From SAR202 cluster bacterium (GTDB lineage: Bacteria > Chloroflexota > Dehalococcoidia > Lucifugimonadales > UBA3495): a stretch of 49,410 nt of DNA. Shown here in pieces: positions 37,166-46,586 of this stretch (its first letter is position 1; each line of letters begins with the position of its first letter). Where the stretch lies: positions 1 to 49,410 of the forward strand of contig JABMNL010000015.1 in NCBI GenBank assembly GCA_013204585.1, written 5' to 3'. The position numbers and the translations under genes are program-made. Below the pieces are notes generated by a model that had not been told where the DNA came from, did not search any database, and saw nothing but the letters and a program-made list of their open reading frames with translations.

Positions 37166-37588
37166 TTAGTTCTCGGCATTTCCCGATAATAATTGTTCCA
37201 GGGCCGCCCTAGGAACTAGCATCCTACGCCCGAAGCGTATAGCGGTTATTCGATTCTGACGAATCGCTTCGTAGACCGTATTTCTCGAAACGCCAAGTAA
37301 TTTGGCTGTCTCGTCCACTGAAAGCGCTAGCTTTTGGTCTGGAGTGGAAAGAGGTTGAGGTTGTGGCATTTCTCGGATTATTTTTGATGCTTCGATGTAT
37401 CTTCGCAATGACTGCTCGTGTAGCTGGCTTAATCGCAGAAGTTCCTCGGCGTGACTCTCCGGTAGGCGTTCGGTCACAAAATGCTGAGATTGCGTTGGAG
37501 TCGGACTTGTTCTCTTGACCCAGTCCTCCATATCATGCCACCGGGATTGTAATTCTCGATACAGTTCCTCTAGATCTTCACGATTCAT
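37166..37588 (-). CDS. Excisionase/MerR-type DNA-binding protein
   Basis: A 140-aa protein with a C-terminal helix-turn-helix of the excisionase (HTH_17) type: ALSVDETAKLLGVSRNTVYEAIRQNRITAIRFGRRMLVPRAALEQLL (about residues 88-134). The N-terminal 75 residues are charged and probably helical, including a coiled-coil-like stretch (HAEELLRLSQLHEQSLRRYIEASKII). Excisionase-type proteins either direct element excision or act as regulators; within an island with an att site, recombination directionality is a reasonable suggestion but not shown. The gene overlaps the preceding 75-aa gene by 11 nt. No clear ribosome binding site other than translational coupling. Confidence 0.75.
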   Translation of the reverse strand: MNREDLEELYRELQSRWHDMEDWVKRTSPTPTQSQHFVTERLPESHAEELLRLSQLHEQSLRRYIEASKIIREMPQPQPLSTPDQKLALSVDETAKLLGVSRNTVYEAIRQNRITAIRFGRRMLVPRAALEQLLSGNAEN

Positions 37589-37805
37589 ATTGCTGAGAAA
37601 TCAGGTCGATGTACTCCATCGCCATTTCCTTTTTGTTTTTAGCTATCGAATCTTGCCCTCGTTTGGTTTTCCCGTCTAGCCAGCCAAAGTCAAGAAAGTC
37701 TTCATAAATACGTTCGCTCTCAAAAACCAACGAAATTAGGGCTCGTTTTTGCCGCGCATGAATCTTAAGATTTCGAATTTGATGAATCTCATGAGCGAGA
37801 TTCAT
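37578..37805 (-). CDS. Small unknown protein, possibly truncated
   Basis: A 75-aa, mostly helical, Lys/Glu/Arg-rich protein with no recognised domain. The frame is open upstream of the ATG (GKLM, preceded by LNNAYRF) into the end of the IS110 transposase, and there is no ribosome binding site at the ATG, so the original N-terminus was probably lost when the IS110 end was fused here. The ATG shares its first base with the transposase stop (TGATG). It overlaps the excisionase-like gene by 11 nt, suggesting they once formed an operon. Whether it is still expressed is unclear. Confidence 0.45.
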   Translation of the reverse strand: MNLAHEIHQIRNLKIHARQKRALISLVFESERIYEDFLDFGWLDGKTKRGQDSIAKNKKEMAMEYIDLISQQYES

Positions 37806-38551
37806 CAGCTTGCCGAAGCGATAGGCATTGTTAAGGTGCCGACCAGAGCCGGTACCACCGCCCGGGTGAGTCGGTCCAGTTCAGCCTCAAGACCCTGGAT
37901 CTCCGCACCAATCTGACGGTAGCGGCGGGAGAGGGAGCGGAGAGCATACTTGGCCGCTGCGGTGGGATCGCCCAGAGGACCAGGCCGGAAGCTGGAGCAC
38001 CGCTTGGCCAGGGCGCCGGCCGCGAGACCATCGAGCGTTTCACGAAGCTCGGCGGGGGCTGTAACAACTAGGGCCTTCATCTGGTTGATGGCCTGAGTGC
38101 GGGCTTTGACGGCTGAGTCCTTGGTGTTCTTGAGCATTCGGATTATCTCGACCTCGCCCCCGCCCGACTTCGGAGTGGCGTTGGCTACTCCAGCAAGTAC
38201 GGAGCGAGCGGCCATCTCTGCGTCGGTGGGGTCGCTCTTCCCCTTCCGACGGCGGGTTGACCGGTCGGGTCGATTGACCTCGACGATGGTATAGCCTCGG
38301 CTGGTGAGGAACCGAGCGACACCGGCGCCGTAAGAGCCCGTGCCCTCAATCCCGAAGGCGCGAATCTCCCCCAGGCTCCGGGACCATTGTTGGAGCTCCG
38401 CGTATCCCTGCCTGTTGGTCGCCACGCGATGCTCACTCAGCCGGACACCTTGCTCATCGATGGCCACCGCCACATGCTGGTCTTGGTGGGTATCAACCCC
38501 GATAATCACCTGAACAGATGGGCTATTTTCGCGAGCGGTCAATGCCGTCAT
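37805..38551 (-). pseudogene. IS110-family transposase, C-terminally truncated
   Basis: The N-terminal RuvC-like DEDD domain is complete: GVDTHQDQHVAVA with the first Asp, GIEGTGSYG with the Glu, and KSDPTDAEMAARS with the last Asp residues. After ALVGT (end of the linker) the normal second domain (Transposase_20, with its Gly-Gly and catalytic Ser) is absent; instead six or so unrelated residues lead to a stop. Intact IS110 transposases are about 340-400 aa, against 248 here. The start at 38549-38551 is chosen because GAGGAGG lies 6 nt upstream. It is GC-richer than the surrounding island. Confidence 0.88.
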
Positions 38552-38790
38552 CTCGACCTCCTCAAGAATGGTTGCGAAGGCTAGGTGAGCGGACAGGACT
38601 GCGATGGGGCTAAAGGCCAAGCTCCTATAAAGTCACTGCTCGCCAAGCCATTGGCACCTGATGGGCCACCTCGAGATCGAGTCGACAGATCACTTTGAAG
38701 GCATCTTGCCAGTCACATTAAGGGTCAGGCCCGAGCCGAGGTGGCCCGGAACCTATCATCGCAGTCCCATTATCGCTGAACGCCTACAGT
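38552..38790 (-). ncRNA. Possible IS110 bridge-RNA region (remnant)
   Basis: Non-coding sequence upstream of the IS110 transposase, where IS110-group elements encode their bridge RNA. It contains a long-range 11-bp pairing GGGCCACCTCG (38663-38673) with CGAGGTGGCCC (38737-38747) enclosing 63 nt. Loop identity and element ends cannot be fixed by eye. Confidence 0.3.
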
Positions 38791-38902
38791 GTCTTACACG
38801 TTAATTGAACAACTCGGACGCAAATAATCATACTGATTTAGCGTCCTCGATAACTATCAACCATTAAGGTAAACTAACGCCCTGACTCGATCTCCGTATA
38901 TA

Positions 38903-38912
38903 AGGTATACCT
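38903..38912 (+). promoter_or_regulatory. Palindrome over the GHKL gene ribosome binding site
   Basis: The perfect palindrome AGGTATACCT ends directly before the ATG of the giant ATPase gene and contains most of its only Shine-Dalgarno-like sequence (AAGGT). A related AAGGTA lies at 38868-38873, and TATATAAGG upstream is -10-like. It could be a protein-binding site that also limits translation. Confidence 0.4.
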
Positions 38913-41900
38913 ATGCCTGGAAAGGGATCTTCTCACAGCGTAGACGCAGACATACAGAATATCCGCGAGATTCTGGAAAATTACGACTATGGATTTCCAA
39001 TATTAAAAGAGCTGATTCAAAACGCTGATGACGCTAAAGCTACAGAACTTAACATAGGTTGGTTTCCGGGTTTCCCTGACTCGAGCCATCCTTTACTTCG
39101 CGGGCCTCTTATGTTTGCCGTTAATGACGGCCCGTTTTCGGAAAGCAACTCAACTTCCCTTAAGAATATAGGTTTCAGTGATAAACCCTCTGATCCTTCT
39201 GCAGTTGGCCGGTTTGGAATCGGTCTCAAGAGCCTATTTCACCTATGCGAAGCGTTCTTTTTTATGGGCGCCGATGACTCTGGATCAATGTCCGATTGTG
39301 ACATCTACAACCCATGGTCGCCGCAGCACGACAGTAATGAGAAGCAATTTCACGGCGATTGGGATGACGCAGAAATTGGGTACAACGAATTAGTTGGGTT
39401 CCTTCGTCAATTGTTACCGGAAGGCCCTTGGTCTGGAACCAATTCTGGGTGGTTCTGCATTTGGGTTCCGTTAAGGCAAAAAATCCATTGCGACGGAATC
39501 GACTCTCTCATAGATATCTTTAGGGGAGATGAAGATGAGCCACTCGCTGGCATCCTCCCGGAGAACGAAGGGACTCAGATCAGTTCAATCCTACCCATGT
39601 TGCTGAACCTCAGATCTATCCGAATCTGGACTCCTGGAGTTGAGGGTACCCAGAAGGTATTGTCGGAGTTTGTACTCTCTGATGACTCATCAAGGAGGTC
39701 GTGGAGTGGTTCAGAAGATCAAATATTGGAAGAACCTATTCGATTTAACGGTCGAATAATTGAGGCTGGATTATTCGAATCTGAAAGCGTGTTTGCAGGG
39801 ATAGAAGTCTGCCCTGAACATTTAGCTCTTGCAGAATACAAGCAAGATGAAACGTGGCCCAAGCGAAGAGGCCTGAGCCAAACCGGTACTGGCGTAGACA
39901 TCAAAGAAAAGGCAGCGCCCCACGCCATGGTTTGTTTCACGAGGCATCCCGACAGTTCAGGCAATGGATCATTGACTAGCATGTGGTCTGTTTTCCTACC
40001 ATTGGGAGCCCCCGAGGTATCTGAGTGCGATGTTCCGCTAAAAATCAGCTTGTCCCTTCATGGATATTTCTTCGTCGATAGTGGGCGAACAGGTATCGAT
40101 TTCCCTCGGAATCACGATGAGCCAGTGACAATACGCCATAAGTGGAATAACGATCTGCTCGGTGAGGTTTTACTTCCGCAAATACTTCCAGCATTAGAGT
40201 CTTTCACCGAAGCAGCTGCCCTGTCCGATGAAGAAATTTCAGCTCTCACCTCGTCGCTTAACAGATCAGTCGCGGGTGATAATCGATACCGTTCAAAAAT
40301 ATGTAATACCTTTCATTGGGTTTATAGAGTTCTGAAGGAGCACTCTTCTTGGTGTCTTATCGAGCGGGAACATCCCATTCTACGGGTCCCAGAAGGGCCA
40401 CCAGAGCTGATTTGCTCGGTATTCCCGACATTAACGTCGGAATCGTCCAGTGAGTATGCCGTCGTGCCAGGAGGAAAGCCTAGCTTTGCAAATCAATCTG
40501 CAAATCGATGGCCAGGTAATCTTTTACAATCCTCATTAAATCCACCTTTCAGCATTTTTGACAATCCCGAGCAATTAGAGTATTTCTGCGAATTCTTAGT
40601 TTCCCGTAGAAGTGAAATTGAAGGATCAAAAACCTGCCATGATCAGCTTGTTGACCTGCTGCGGGAAGTAACCGGCAGTTTTCAGTTGGAAAAACTCCTG
40701 GATCGGAAAACCGAGATGCGCAAAATTATATCTCTAATTCCAAGTGACCGGATATTTCCGATAGCTCACGACAACTCTTCGGTTTACAACCTCGTCATCA
40801 AGCGAATTGTGGACCTGGCGACCGATATCTTGTTTGTTTCCGAAGAACTACTTCCTGAGAATTATCTGTCAGATGGCGAGGTGTTCTCTCTCTCCCTCAA
40901 CGATGCGAAAAAGATCTTAAATTTGTTGAGCGACCCACCAAATGATTGGGCTGGCGCCGGCTACGATCGGTTCCGGAGCAATTTTGCTACCAGGATTCTC
41001 AGGGGTGTCGGTGGGGAATCGATGGATCTTTTGGAGATTTGTCGGTCCAACCGTCTTTTTCTTGGGCAGTATGTCGGCGATCGGGGGCCAGCTGTCTTTT
41101 CTTACCAGGAGTTGATAGATATCCCTGATGATTTGCTGATATTTTCCGGAACGGAACGTAGTCTCGCCGAAAAACTAACCCAGTCACTCGCTGGGACCGA
41201 AACGGTGCTAATACCTCGATCCGTCTGTTCGGCCATTTTCGGCCCGGACGGAGGACCGAGTCCTTGTAATGCAGATGCATGTATCGATTCGATCATCAAG
41301 TCAATTCAACTTTCCTCGATTCCAGAAAGTCGTATTCCAATACTTGAGGAATTGCTAAAACTCCCCTCCGGATCAGTCGGATATAACGAAGATTCGTGGC
41401 AGAAATCGATTCGGTACCTGCTTCACGGTGATTACGAACACGTCGAATCTAACGACATGCTTCTTGTTGAAGACCCCACGACAATCGATGGTATTTGGAG
41501 CAAATTGGCGACCGCGGCGTTGGATTTCAAAGAAGAGAACTGGCAAGTGGTCCCATCATGCCTTGCCAATCTCATAGCCCGGCAACATTTTCATTCACTC
41601 AATCTTGGGGATCTTAACCGAGACTCGGTCGTTCAATTTATATACGACAGAGGTGCTGAGAACATCTCCTGCGATCTTCTAAGCGCCTCAGAACGAGACC
41701 AAGTTATACAAGAGATTGACGACTATACCCTGTTACGAGACCTCCGTATACATATCGATATTAATGGTGCTTTGCGGAGGATCGGTCCGATTACGTTCCT
41801 AGAGGATTCCTTCCCCACTGACGATCCCCTGACAGGCCAAGTCGAGGTTCTCGCCAAGTCCACATCCAATGATGAGTTGGGATTCAAGCAATTACAATTA

Positions 41901-44900
41901 GTTGAAAAACGACTTTGGGACCCCGAAGCTGCACTTCAAGTAGCGATGACCATGACAGACCCTTCTGAACACGCCCTTGGTGTTTTGAAAGGACTTCGAT
42001 TAGTTGAAGGTCAAATTACATCTGAACTTCGCCAATCGCTTCGAAACAACGAATGGTTGCCCACCAAAGATGGCGGAGCTGTGGCTCCTGGGTATGTCGT
42101 TCATATTCGTGGGCTAGAAGGCCAGTTGGCGGAAGTCTCAAAGCTATCGGATCGAGCTGTTGTTGACGTGGGATTGCTCCGCAGTGATTTTTCAGCTTCG
42201 GACTCATTGGCCATTTTAACCAAATTTGTTTTTCTCTCTCCAGCCGATACTTTAAATCTAATCGGCATGGCTCTCGGAGAGATTGAGACATATCGAATAG
42301 GTCTTGGAAGAGATCGTTTTGATTCCTCTCATCCCGATAATTCCTCTAATTTCGATACTTGGATTGCGGTTTTTGAAAATCTAGATGAGCCCTTTTTACC
42401 GGTAGTACCGATACTGAGCTCATTATTGAAGGGTGCGAACTACCAATTCACTCAGTCAATTCGCACAAACCTCGTTACAGAGTTACTCAATCCGATTCCT
42501 TCAACCCAATACCCGTCCATCCTTAATCGATTAGCCGAGCGGCATAAATCGGCTGATCGTGCCAATCGGGACCGGATTCGAGAAGTCCATTCCTGGTACC
42601 TAGAGGAGGCCACTCAGGCACCAGAATTTGGTATGACCATTCTCCCTGAATTGCTCTTACAAAATAGGAACAGAGCCTGGAAGCCATCAGCGAAGCTTTG
42701 TTCTTCTGTTGAAAATATTAGCGATGATGACGTGTTAGACGATGCCCAATTCCACATTATCGAGAGGTATTTGGGCCATCAGCAAATAATACCTGCACGC
42801 GTTAACCCAGTCTCTCCAGATCAGGACGATCCCATCAGGGCCGAATTCATTGAATACATCAAAGGATGGGAAGGCCCTTGCCCCCCATTGGTACTGGGAG
42901 CTTTCGCCGCGATCTTAGGTGACGGCGATGAAATCCGAAAATTATCTGGCCAACTTCTCAGCGAGGGCAGTAGGTCGGTCGATTTAGTCCGAGGTTTATT
43001 TAATTGGAGGCCACAACTTCATAGATCAACGACGGGTTGGATTGCCTCAGAAAACATAAACGAGGTCATGTCTTCCCAGAAATTTGTCTTCACCTTAGAG
43101 CCCGGGGATCCCGGAGCCGAGGTCCAAATCAGGAGTCTGTTGGGCTTCGATTTCGTTGCCCATCTAAGCCAACAAATTAGCCACTTGATTGTAGGCGAGG
43201 GAAACTCTGATCAACGTATTGCCCACTCTCTTGTAAATTCTCCGATTACACAAGAAAGAACAGCGCACATCCGCATTCGGATGATTCATCCTCTAAATTT
43301 CCAAGATCGGGCGCAAGAAATAATAAAAACTACCGCTCAAGTAATTTGGAATGGGGTATTCCTTCAAGAAGGGAGTCTGGAGTCCGTTTGGGAAAATTTG
43401 GGTGGTGACGACCAACTAGGCGTTTTGGCAGCCCAAACGATGATTCAAGAGAGCCTTTTTTTCCATATGGGGCAACTCCGGATGCCTGAAAATCGAACGA
43501 TCGATGAATTGAAAAATCGATGGGACGATTTGAGAAGGCAACAACAAGAGAAGATCTATTTAGATCAACTTGGGCATAGTTCAGTCTCCCGAGCAAATAT
43601 CGAGACAGAGAAAGCCAATATCTTGAGAGAAATGGGAATTGCTCTTGAGTCCGAATCGGGCGTCCAAGAGTCGTTTCACCAGGCAGTCGTTAAAACCGTA
43701 ACAGACCATCAATACGGCGTGGGCAGCATCCCATTTGAGCTATTTCAAAACGCAGACGATGCCACAGCTCAGTTGGCTGAGATGGAAGATAGACCGATTT
43801 CAAAATCCTTTGTGGTTATTGCCGGCGATGATTCGCTCACATTTGTTCATTGGGGGCGACCTGTTAACAAATTTAGAGGGCGCCAATTTGAACAAAAGAA
43901 ATACCAGAGCGACTTAGAAAACATGCTGGTCATGCATGCATCAGGAAAATCATCCGGAGTAGATGAAGAAGAAGTCACCGGTAAATTCGGTCTTGGGTTC
44001 AAGAGCGTGTTCTTGGCTTGTAAGAATCCAAGAGTATTGAGCGGAACCATAGGTTTTGAGGTTGTTGGAGGAGTCTACCCAAAAATACTTTCATCAGAAA
44101 TCCGGGACACGTTACGCGCTCGTGTCCGGGCCGCAAACTTAGACCCCCTAGATGCTACCATCATCGATTTTGACCTCGAAAATTCCGACCGGACAGGGAC
44201 GCTTGATGTCCTCGGCAAATTCCGATCTTTGGTTTCAGTACTCCATGTGTTCTCGCGCGCTATCAAGGCTTCTGAAATGCACACAGGATCAGAAACGCGC
44301 CGGTCTTCATGGATGCCTCAAAACCTGAGTGATGTACCAAATATCGAATTCGGCAACATCTCCTGGTCTAACGAAAATACACCTGTCTTATTTTTCAATA
44401 CTGCTCGAAACGCGGGGATTTTGTTTGCGCTAACTAGGCAAGGTTTGGGACGATTAAATACCAGTGTCCCGTCGCTATGGGTCACCACACCTACCGAGGA
44501 ACCGTCCAACGTCGGATTCGCGATAAACGGTATGTTCGGTATTGATCCCGGTCGAGGACGATTGAACGTCAGAAGTCCTGAAACGGACAATGTCATAAGA
44601 GAACTCGGTTACGCAGTTGGAAACCAGCTAAACGCGTTAGCGGAAAAGACGAGTTCCGATTGGGCGACTCTGAGGAGTGAGCTAGGTCTAGAACCAGAGG
44701 CTAGCTCATACGGATTTTGGGCTTCTTTCTGGGATCTACTCGGTAGGGGATTATCTGAAACCAATATCTCAGATACCAGTGATTCACAAATCGCCAGGCG
44801 GATATTTTGGGATCCTGATTCCGGAGCTCTGCTTCAGACTATACGGACACATCGAGTAATTCCAAGTGGGTTATCAGGGGATTATTCAGAACTGATTTCT

Positions 44901-46586
44901 TTAGAAGAAATCAAACTTCAGGTCGATGGGTGTTTGAGCAATGACGACAATTTTGAAGCCGTCTCATCGTGGCCCGTTTTCAAAACTAAGCATAAACCAG
45001 GATCCATCATTTCAAGAAAGCTTGTCGGCCAACCTCTTGGGTTATTGTTGAAAAGCCCTCAGCATTATGACGTCATTCGCCTAATATCTGCGTTAGAAGG
45101 AGAATTTCAGGGGGAACTGGCGTCTCCGGAGCTGGCCCGAACGATCGGAAAGACGATATCCACAGACCTATTGAACCGATTGGAAGAAGGCAACCTTGAC
45201 GAAAAAGCTGAACGATCCGAGATTGTTAGTTATCTGAGTTCTTTGAGGTTTCGGTCGGAATCTGGAACTTGGTGCGCTCCCACAAGCCTAGTAATCTCAG
45301 AGCACCTCTCCGGAGTTGATCCGGATGAACCCAAACGAGCTGCGTTCGCCCCTGACCTTCATGTACTTTCGAGTGATTATCACAGCAGTGGGCTCGATTT
45401 CTTTCGACTTTGCAGGCGGCAATTAGAAGCTTCCTCAGAGGAAATGGCCGATTGGGCTTTGCAGGTTGGAAACGACGAATCCAAACGCAAGTCGGTCCTA
45501 GATTATTTATTAAACGGTGCATTAAACGATCAGCTAGGCAGTCAACTGCATGGTTCCATACAGGGCACTTGGCTAGGGTTGCTAGATTATCAGTCGCCTC
45601 TGATGGCGGAATATGAATTTTTTGAAAGGTATCGAATTTTCGGATTATTAAGAATTGGTCAAACTGACACCGCGCAATTCATTCCCGGCCCGCCAGCGGT
45701 CCGCCTAACACAGCGTGACACGACCGAAGTATTGCGAGAGATCTCCGATTGGTGGAAGGAAAATAGGGATGATGAAATCAAAACCTACGAAGAGTCAGTC
45801 TACCCTCGCGGCGTTGCACCGTTATTGATCACTGATCTTGGAGTGCTTAGTCATGACGTGGCTTCCAGAGAGTCATGGTTAGAAACCTTTATATTGGGTT
45901 CAACCTTCACGATGGGCCGAACTAATGCTCAGGCCCATCGAAACTTCGTTCGACAAATGAGGAACGACGGATGGTTAACCAAATTTGCTACTCCAAAATT
46001 AGATTTGACTGAATTCATGAAGTTCCTTGAGGAGTACTTTAACGACCCAAACGACAGGCAAGACTATTACCATTGGCTTCGGCAATTCGTGTCCATATTC
46101 CAATTGTCTCGATGGTTGGATGACTACGCCAAGATTTTTCTCGATCTCGACAAGAGGCCCGAATTCGTTCTGCATAATCCCCTTCGTAACCGAAGGGACT
46201 ATGCCTATGACTTTACAGGGATGGACGCTCCGTCGTTAATACCTGCACTTGGCTACGGAGCATGCTTCATCGTCCGTGAATTAGCTCGCCAAAAAGCGCT
46301 TACGTCGGAGAACACTCACCGGTATTGCTACGTTCCTCAAGCACGGTTGAGAAACCTCCTCGGTAACTTGGGATGTTCAGGTTTAGATGATGGCATTACA
46401 ACGGAACGCTCCACTGTAATCTTTGAATTTCTAACAACTCACCTTGGTGATGAAGCTTCGTTTGAAGGTGACTTCGATATTCCGCTTCAAATCATAGCCT
46501 CAGGAAAAGACGATCTTTGGGAGTACTTTCTCGGGACAGGGCGTCCTGAGGAATCAGAATTGGAGGATGTAGATGACGCCGAATAA
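38913..46586 (+). CDS. Giant double-GHKL (sacsin-like) ATPase
   Basis: A 2557-aa protein with two Hsp90/sacsin-type GHKL ATPase domains. The first is at the N-terminus: the N-box ILKELIQNADDA (30-41), NDG (71-73) and GRFGIGLKS (99-107). The second begins near residue 1600, with PFELFQNADDA (about 1607-1617) and GKFGLGFKS (about 1689-1697). The remaining 2000 or so residues have no recognisable enzyme motif, membrane segment or signal. The architecture recalls eukaryotic sacsin and some bacterial GHKL proteins that occur with helicases. It is the first gene of an operon and overlaps the SNF2 helicase gene by 14 nt. A role in phage defence is inferred from context. Codon use is AT-richer than the metabolic genes. 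Confidence 0.88.
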   Translation: MPGKGSSHSVDADIQNIREILENYDYGFPILKELIQNADDAKATELNIGWFPGFPDSSHPLLRGPLMFAVNDGPFSESNSTSLKNIGFSDKPSDPSAVGRFGIGLKSLFHLCEAFFFMGADDSGSMSDCDIYNPWSPQHDSNEKQFHGDWDDAEIGYNELVGFLRQLLPEGPWSGTNSGWFCIWVPLRQKIHCDGIDSLIDIFRGDEDEPLAGILPENEGTQISSILPMLLNLRSIRIWTPGVEGTQKVLSEFVLSDDSSRRSWSGSEDQILEEPIRFNGRIIEAGLFESESVFAGIEVCPEHLALAEYKQDETWPKRRGLSQTGTGVDIKEKAAPHAMVCFTRHPDSSGNGSLTSMWSVFLPLGAPEVSECDVPLKISLSLHGYFFVDSGRTGIDFPRNHDEPVTIRHKWNNDLLGEVLLPQILPALESFTEAAALSDEEISALTSSLNRSVAGDNRYRSKICNTFHWVYRVLKEHSSWCLIEREHPILRVPEGPPELICSVFPTLTSESSSEYAVVPGGKPSFANQSANRWPGNLLQSSLNPPFSIFDNPEQLEYFCEFLVSRRSEIEGSKTCHDQLVDLLREVTGSFQLEKLLDRKTEMRKIISLIPSDRIFPIAHDNSSVYNLVIKRIVDLATDILFVSEELLPENYLSDGEVFSLSLNDAKKILNLLSDPPNDWAGAGYDRFRSNFATRILRGVGGESMDLLEICRSNRLFLGQYVGDRGPAVFSYQELIDIPDDLLIFSGTERSLAEKLTQSLAGTETVLIPRSVCSAIFGPDGGPSPCNADACIDSIIKSIQLSSIPESRIPILEELLKLPSGSVGYNEDSWQKSIRYLLHGDYEHVESNDMLLVEDPTTIDGIWSKLATAALDFKEENWQVVPSCLANLIARQHFHSLNLGDLNRDSVVQFIYDRGAENISCDLLSASERDQVIQEIDDYTLLRDLRIHIDINGALRRIGPITFLEDSFPTDDPLTGQVEVLAKSTSNDELGFKQLQLVEKRLWDPEAALQVAMTMTDPSEHALGVLKGLRLVEGQITSELRQSLRNNEWLPTKDGGAVAPGYVVHIRGLEGQLAEVSKLSDRAVVDVGLLRSDFSASDSLAILTKFVFLSPADTLNLIGMALGEIETYRIGLGRDRFDSSHPDNSSNFDTWIAVFENLDEPFLPVVPILSSLLKGANYQFTQSIRTNLVTELLNPIPSTQYPSILNRLAERHKSADRANRDRIREVHSWYLEEATQAPEFGMTILPELLLQNRNRAWKPSAKLCSSVENISDDDVLDDAQFHIIERYLGHQQIIPARVNPVSPDQDDPIRAEFIEYIKGWEGPCPPLVLGAFAAILGDGDEIRKLSGQLLSEGSRSVDLVRGLFNWRPQLHRSTTGWIASENINEVMSSQKFVFTLEPGDPGAEVQIRSLLGFDFVAHLSQQISHLIVGEGNSDQRIAHSLVNSPITQERTAHIRIRMIHPLNFQDRAQEIIKTTAQVIWNGVFLQEGSLESVWENLGGDDQLGVLAAQTMIQESLFFHMGQLRMPENRTIDELKNRWDDLRRQQQEKIYLDQLGHSSVSRANIETEKANILREMGIALESESGVQESFHQAVVKTVTDHQYGVGSIPFELFQNADDATAQLAEMEDRPISKSFVVIAGDDSLTFVHWGRPVNKFRGRQFEQKKYQSDLENMLVMHASGKSSGVDEEEVTGKFGLGFKSVFLACKNPRVLSGTIGFEVVGGVYPKILSSEIRDTLRARVRAANLDPLDATIIDFDLENSDRTGTLDVLGKFRSLVSVLHVFSRAIKASEMHTGSETRRSSWMPQNLSDVPNIEFGNISWSNENTPVLFFNTARNAGILFALTRQGLGRLNTSVPSLWVTTPTEEPSNVGFAINGMFGIDPGRGRLNVRSPETDNVIRELGYAVGNQLNALAEKTSSDWATLRSELGLEPEASSYGFWASFWDLLGRGLSETNISDTSDSQIARRIFWDPDSGALLQTIRTHRVIPSGLSGDYSELISLEEIKLQVDGCLSNDDNFEAVSSWPVFKTKHKPGSIISRKLVGQPLGLLLKSPQHYDVIRLISALEGEFQGELASPELARTIGKTISTDLLNRLEEGNLDEKAERSEIVSYLSSLRFRSESGTWCAPTSLVISEHLSGVDPDEPKRAAFAPDLHVLSSDYHSSGLDFFRLCRRQLEASSEEMADWALQVGNDESKRKSVLDYLLNGALNDQLGSQLHGSIQGTWLGLLDYQSPLMAEYEFFERYRIFGLLRIGQTDTAQFIPGPPAVRLTQRDTTEVLREISDWWKENRDDEIKTYEESVYPRGVAPLLITDLGVLSHDVASRESWLETFILGSTFTMGRTNAQAHRNFVRQMRNDGWLTKFATPKLDLTEFMKFLEEYFNDPNDRQDYYHWLRQFVSIFQLSRWLDDYAKIFLDLDKRPEFVLHNPLRNRRDYAYDFTGMDAPSLIPALGYGACFIVRELARQKALTSENTHRYCYVPQARLRNLLGNLGCSGLDDGITTERSTVIFEFLTTHLGDEASFEGDFDIPLQIIASGKDDLWEYFLGTGRPEESELEDVDDAE

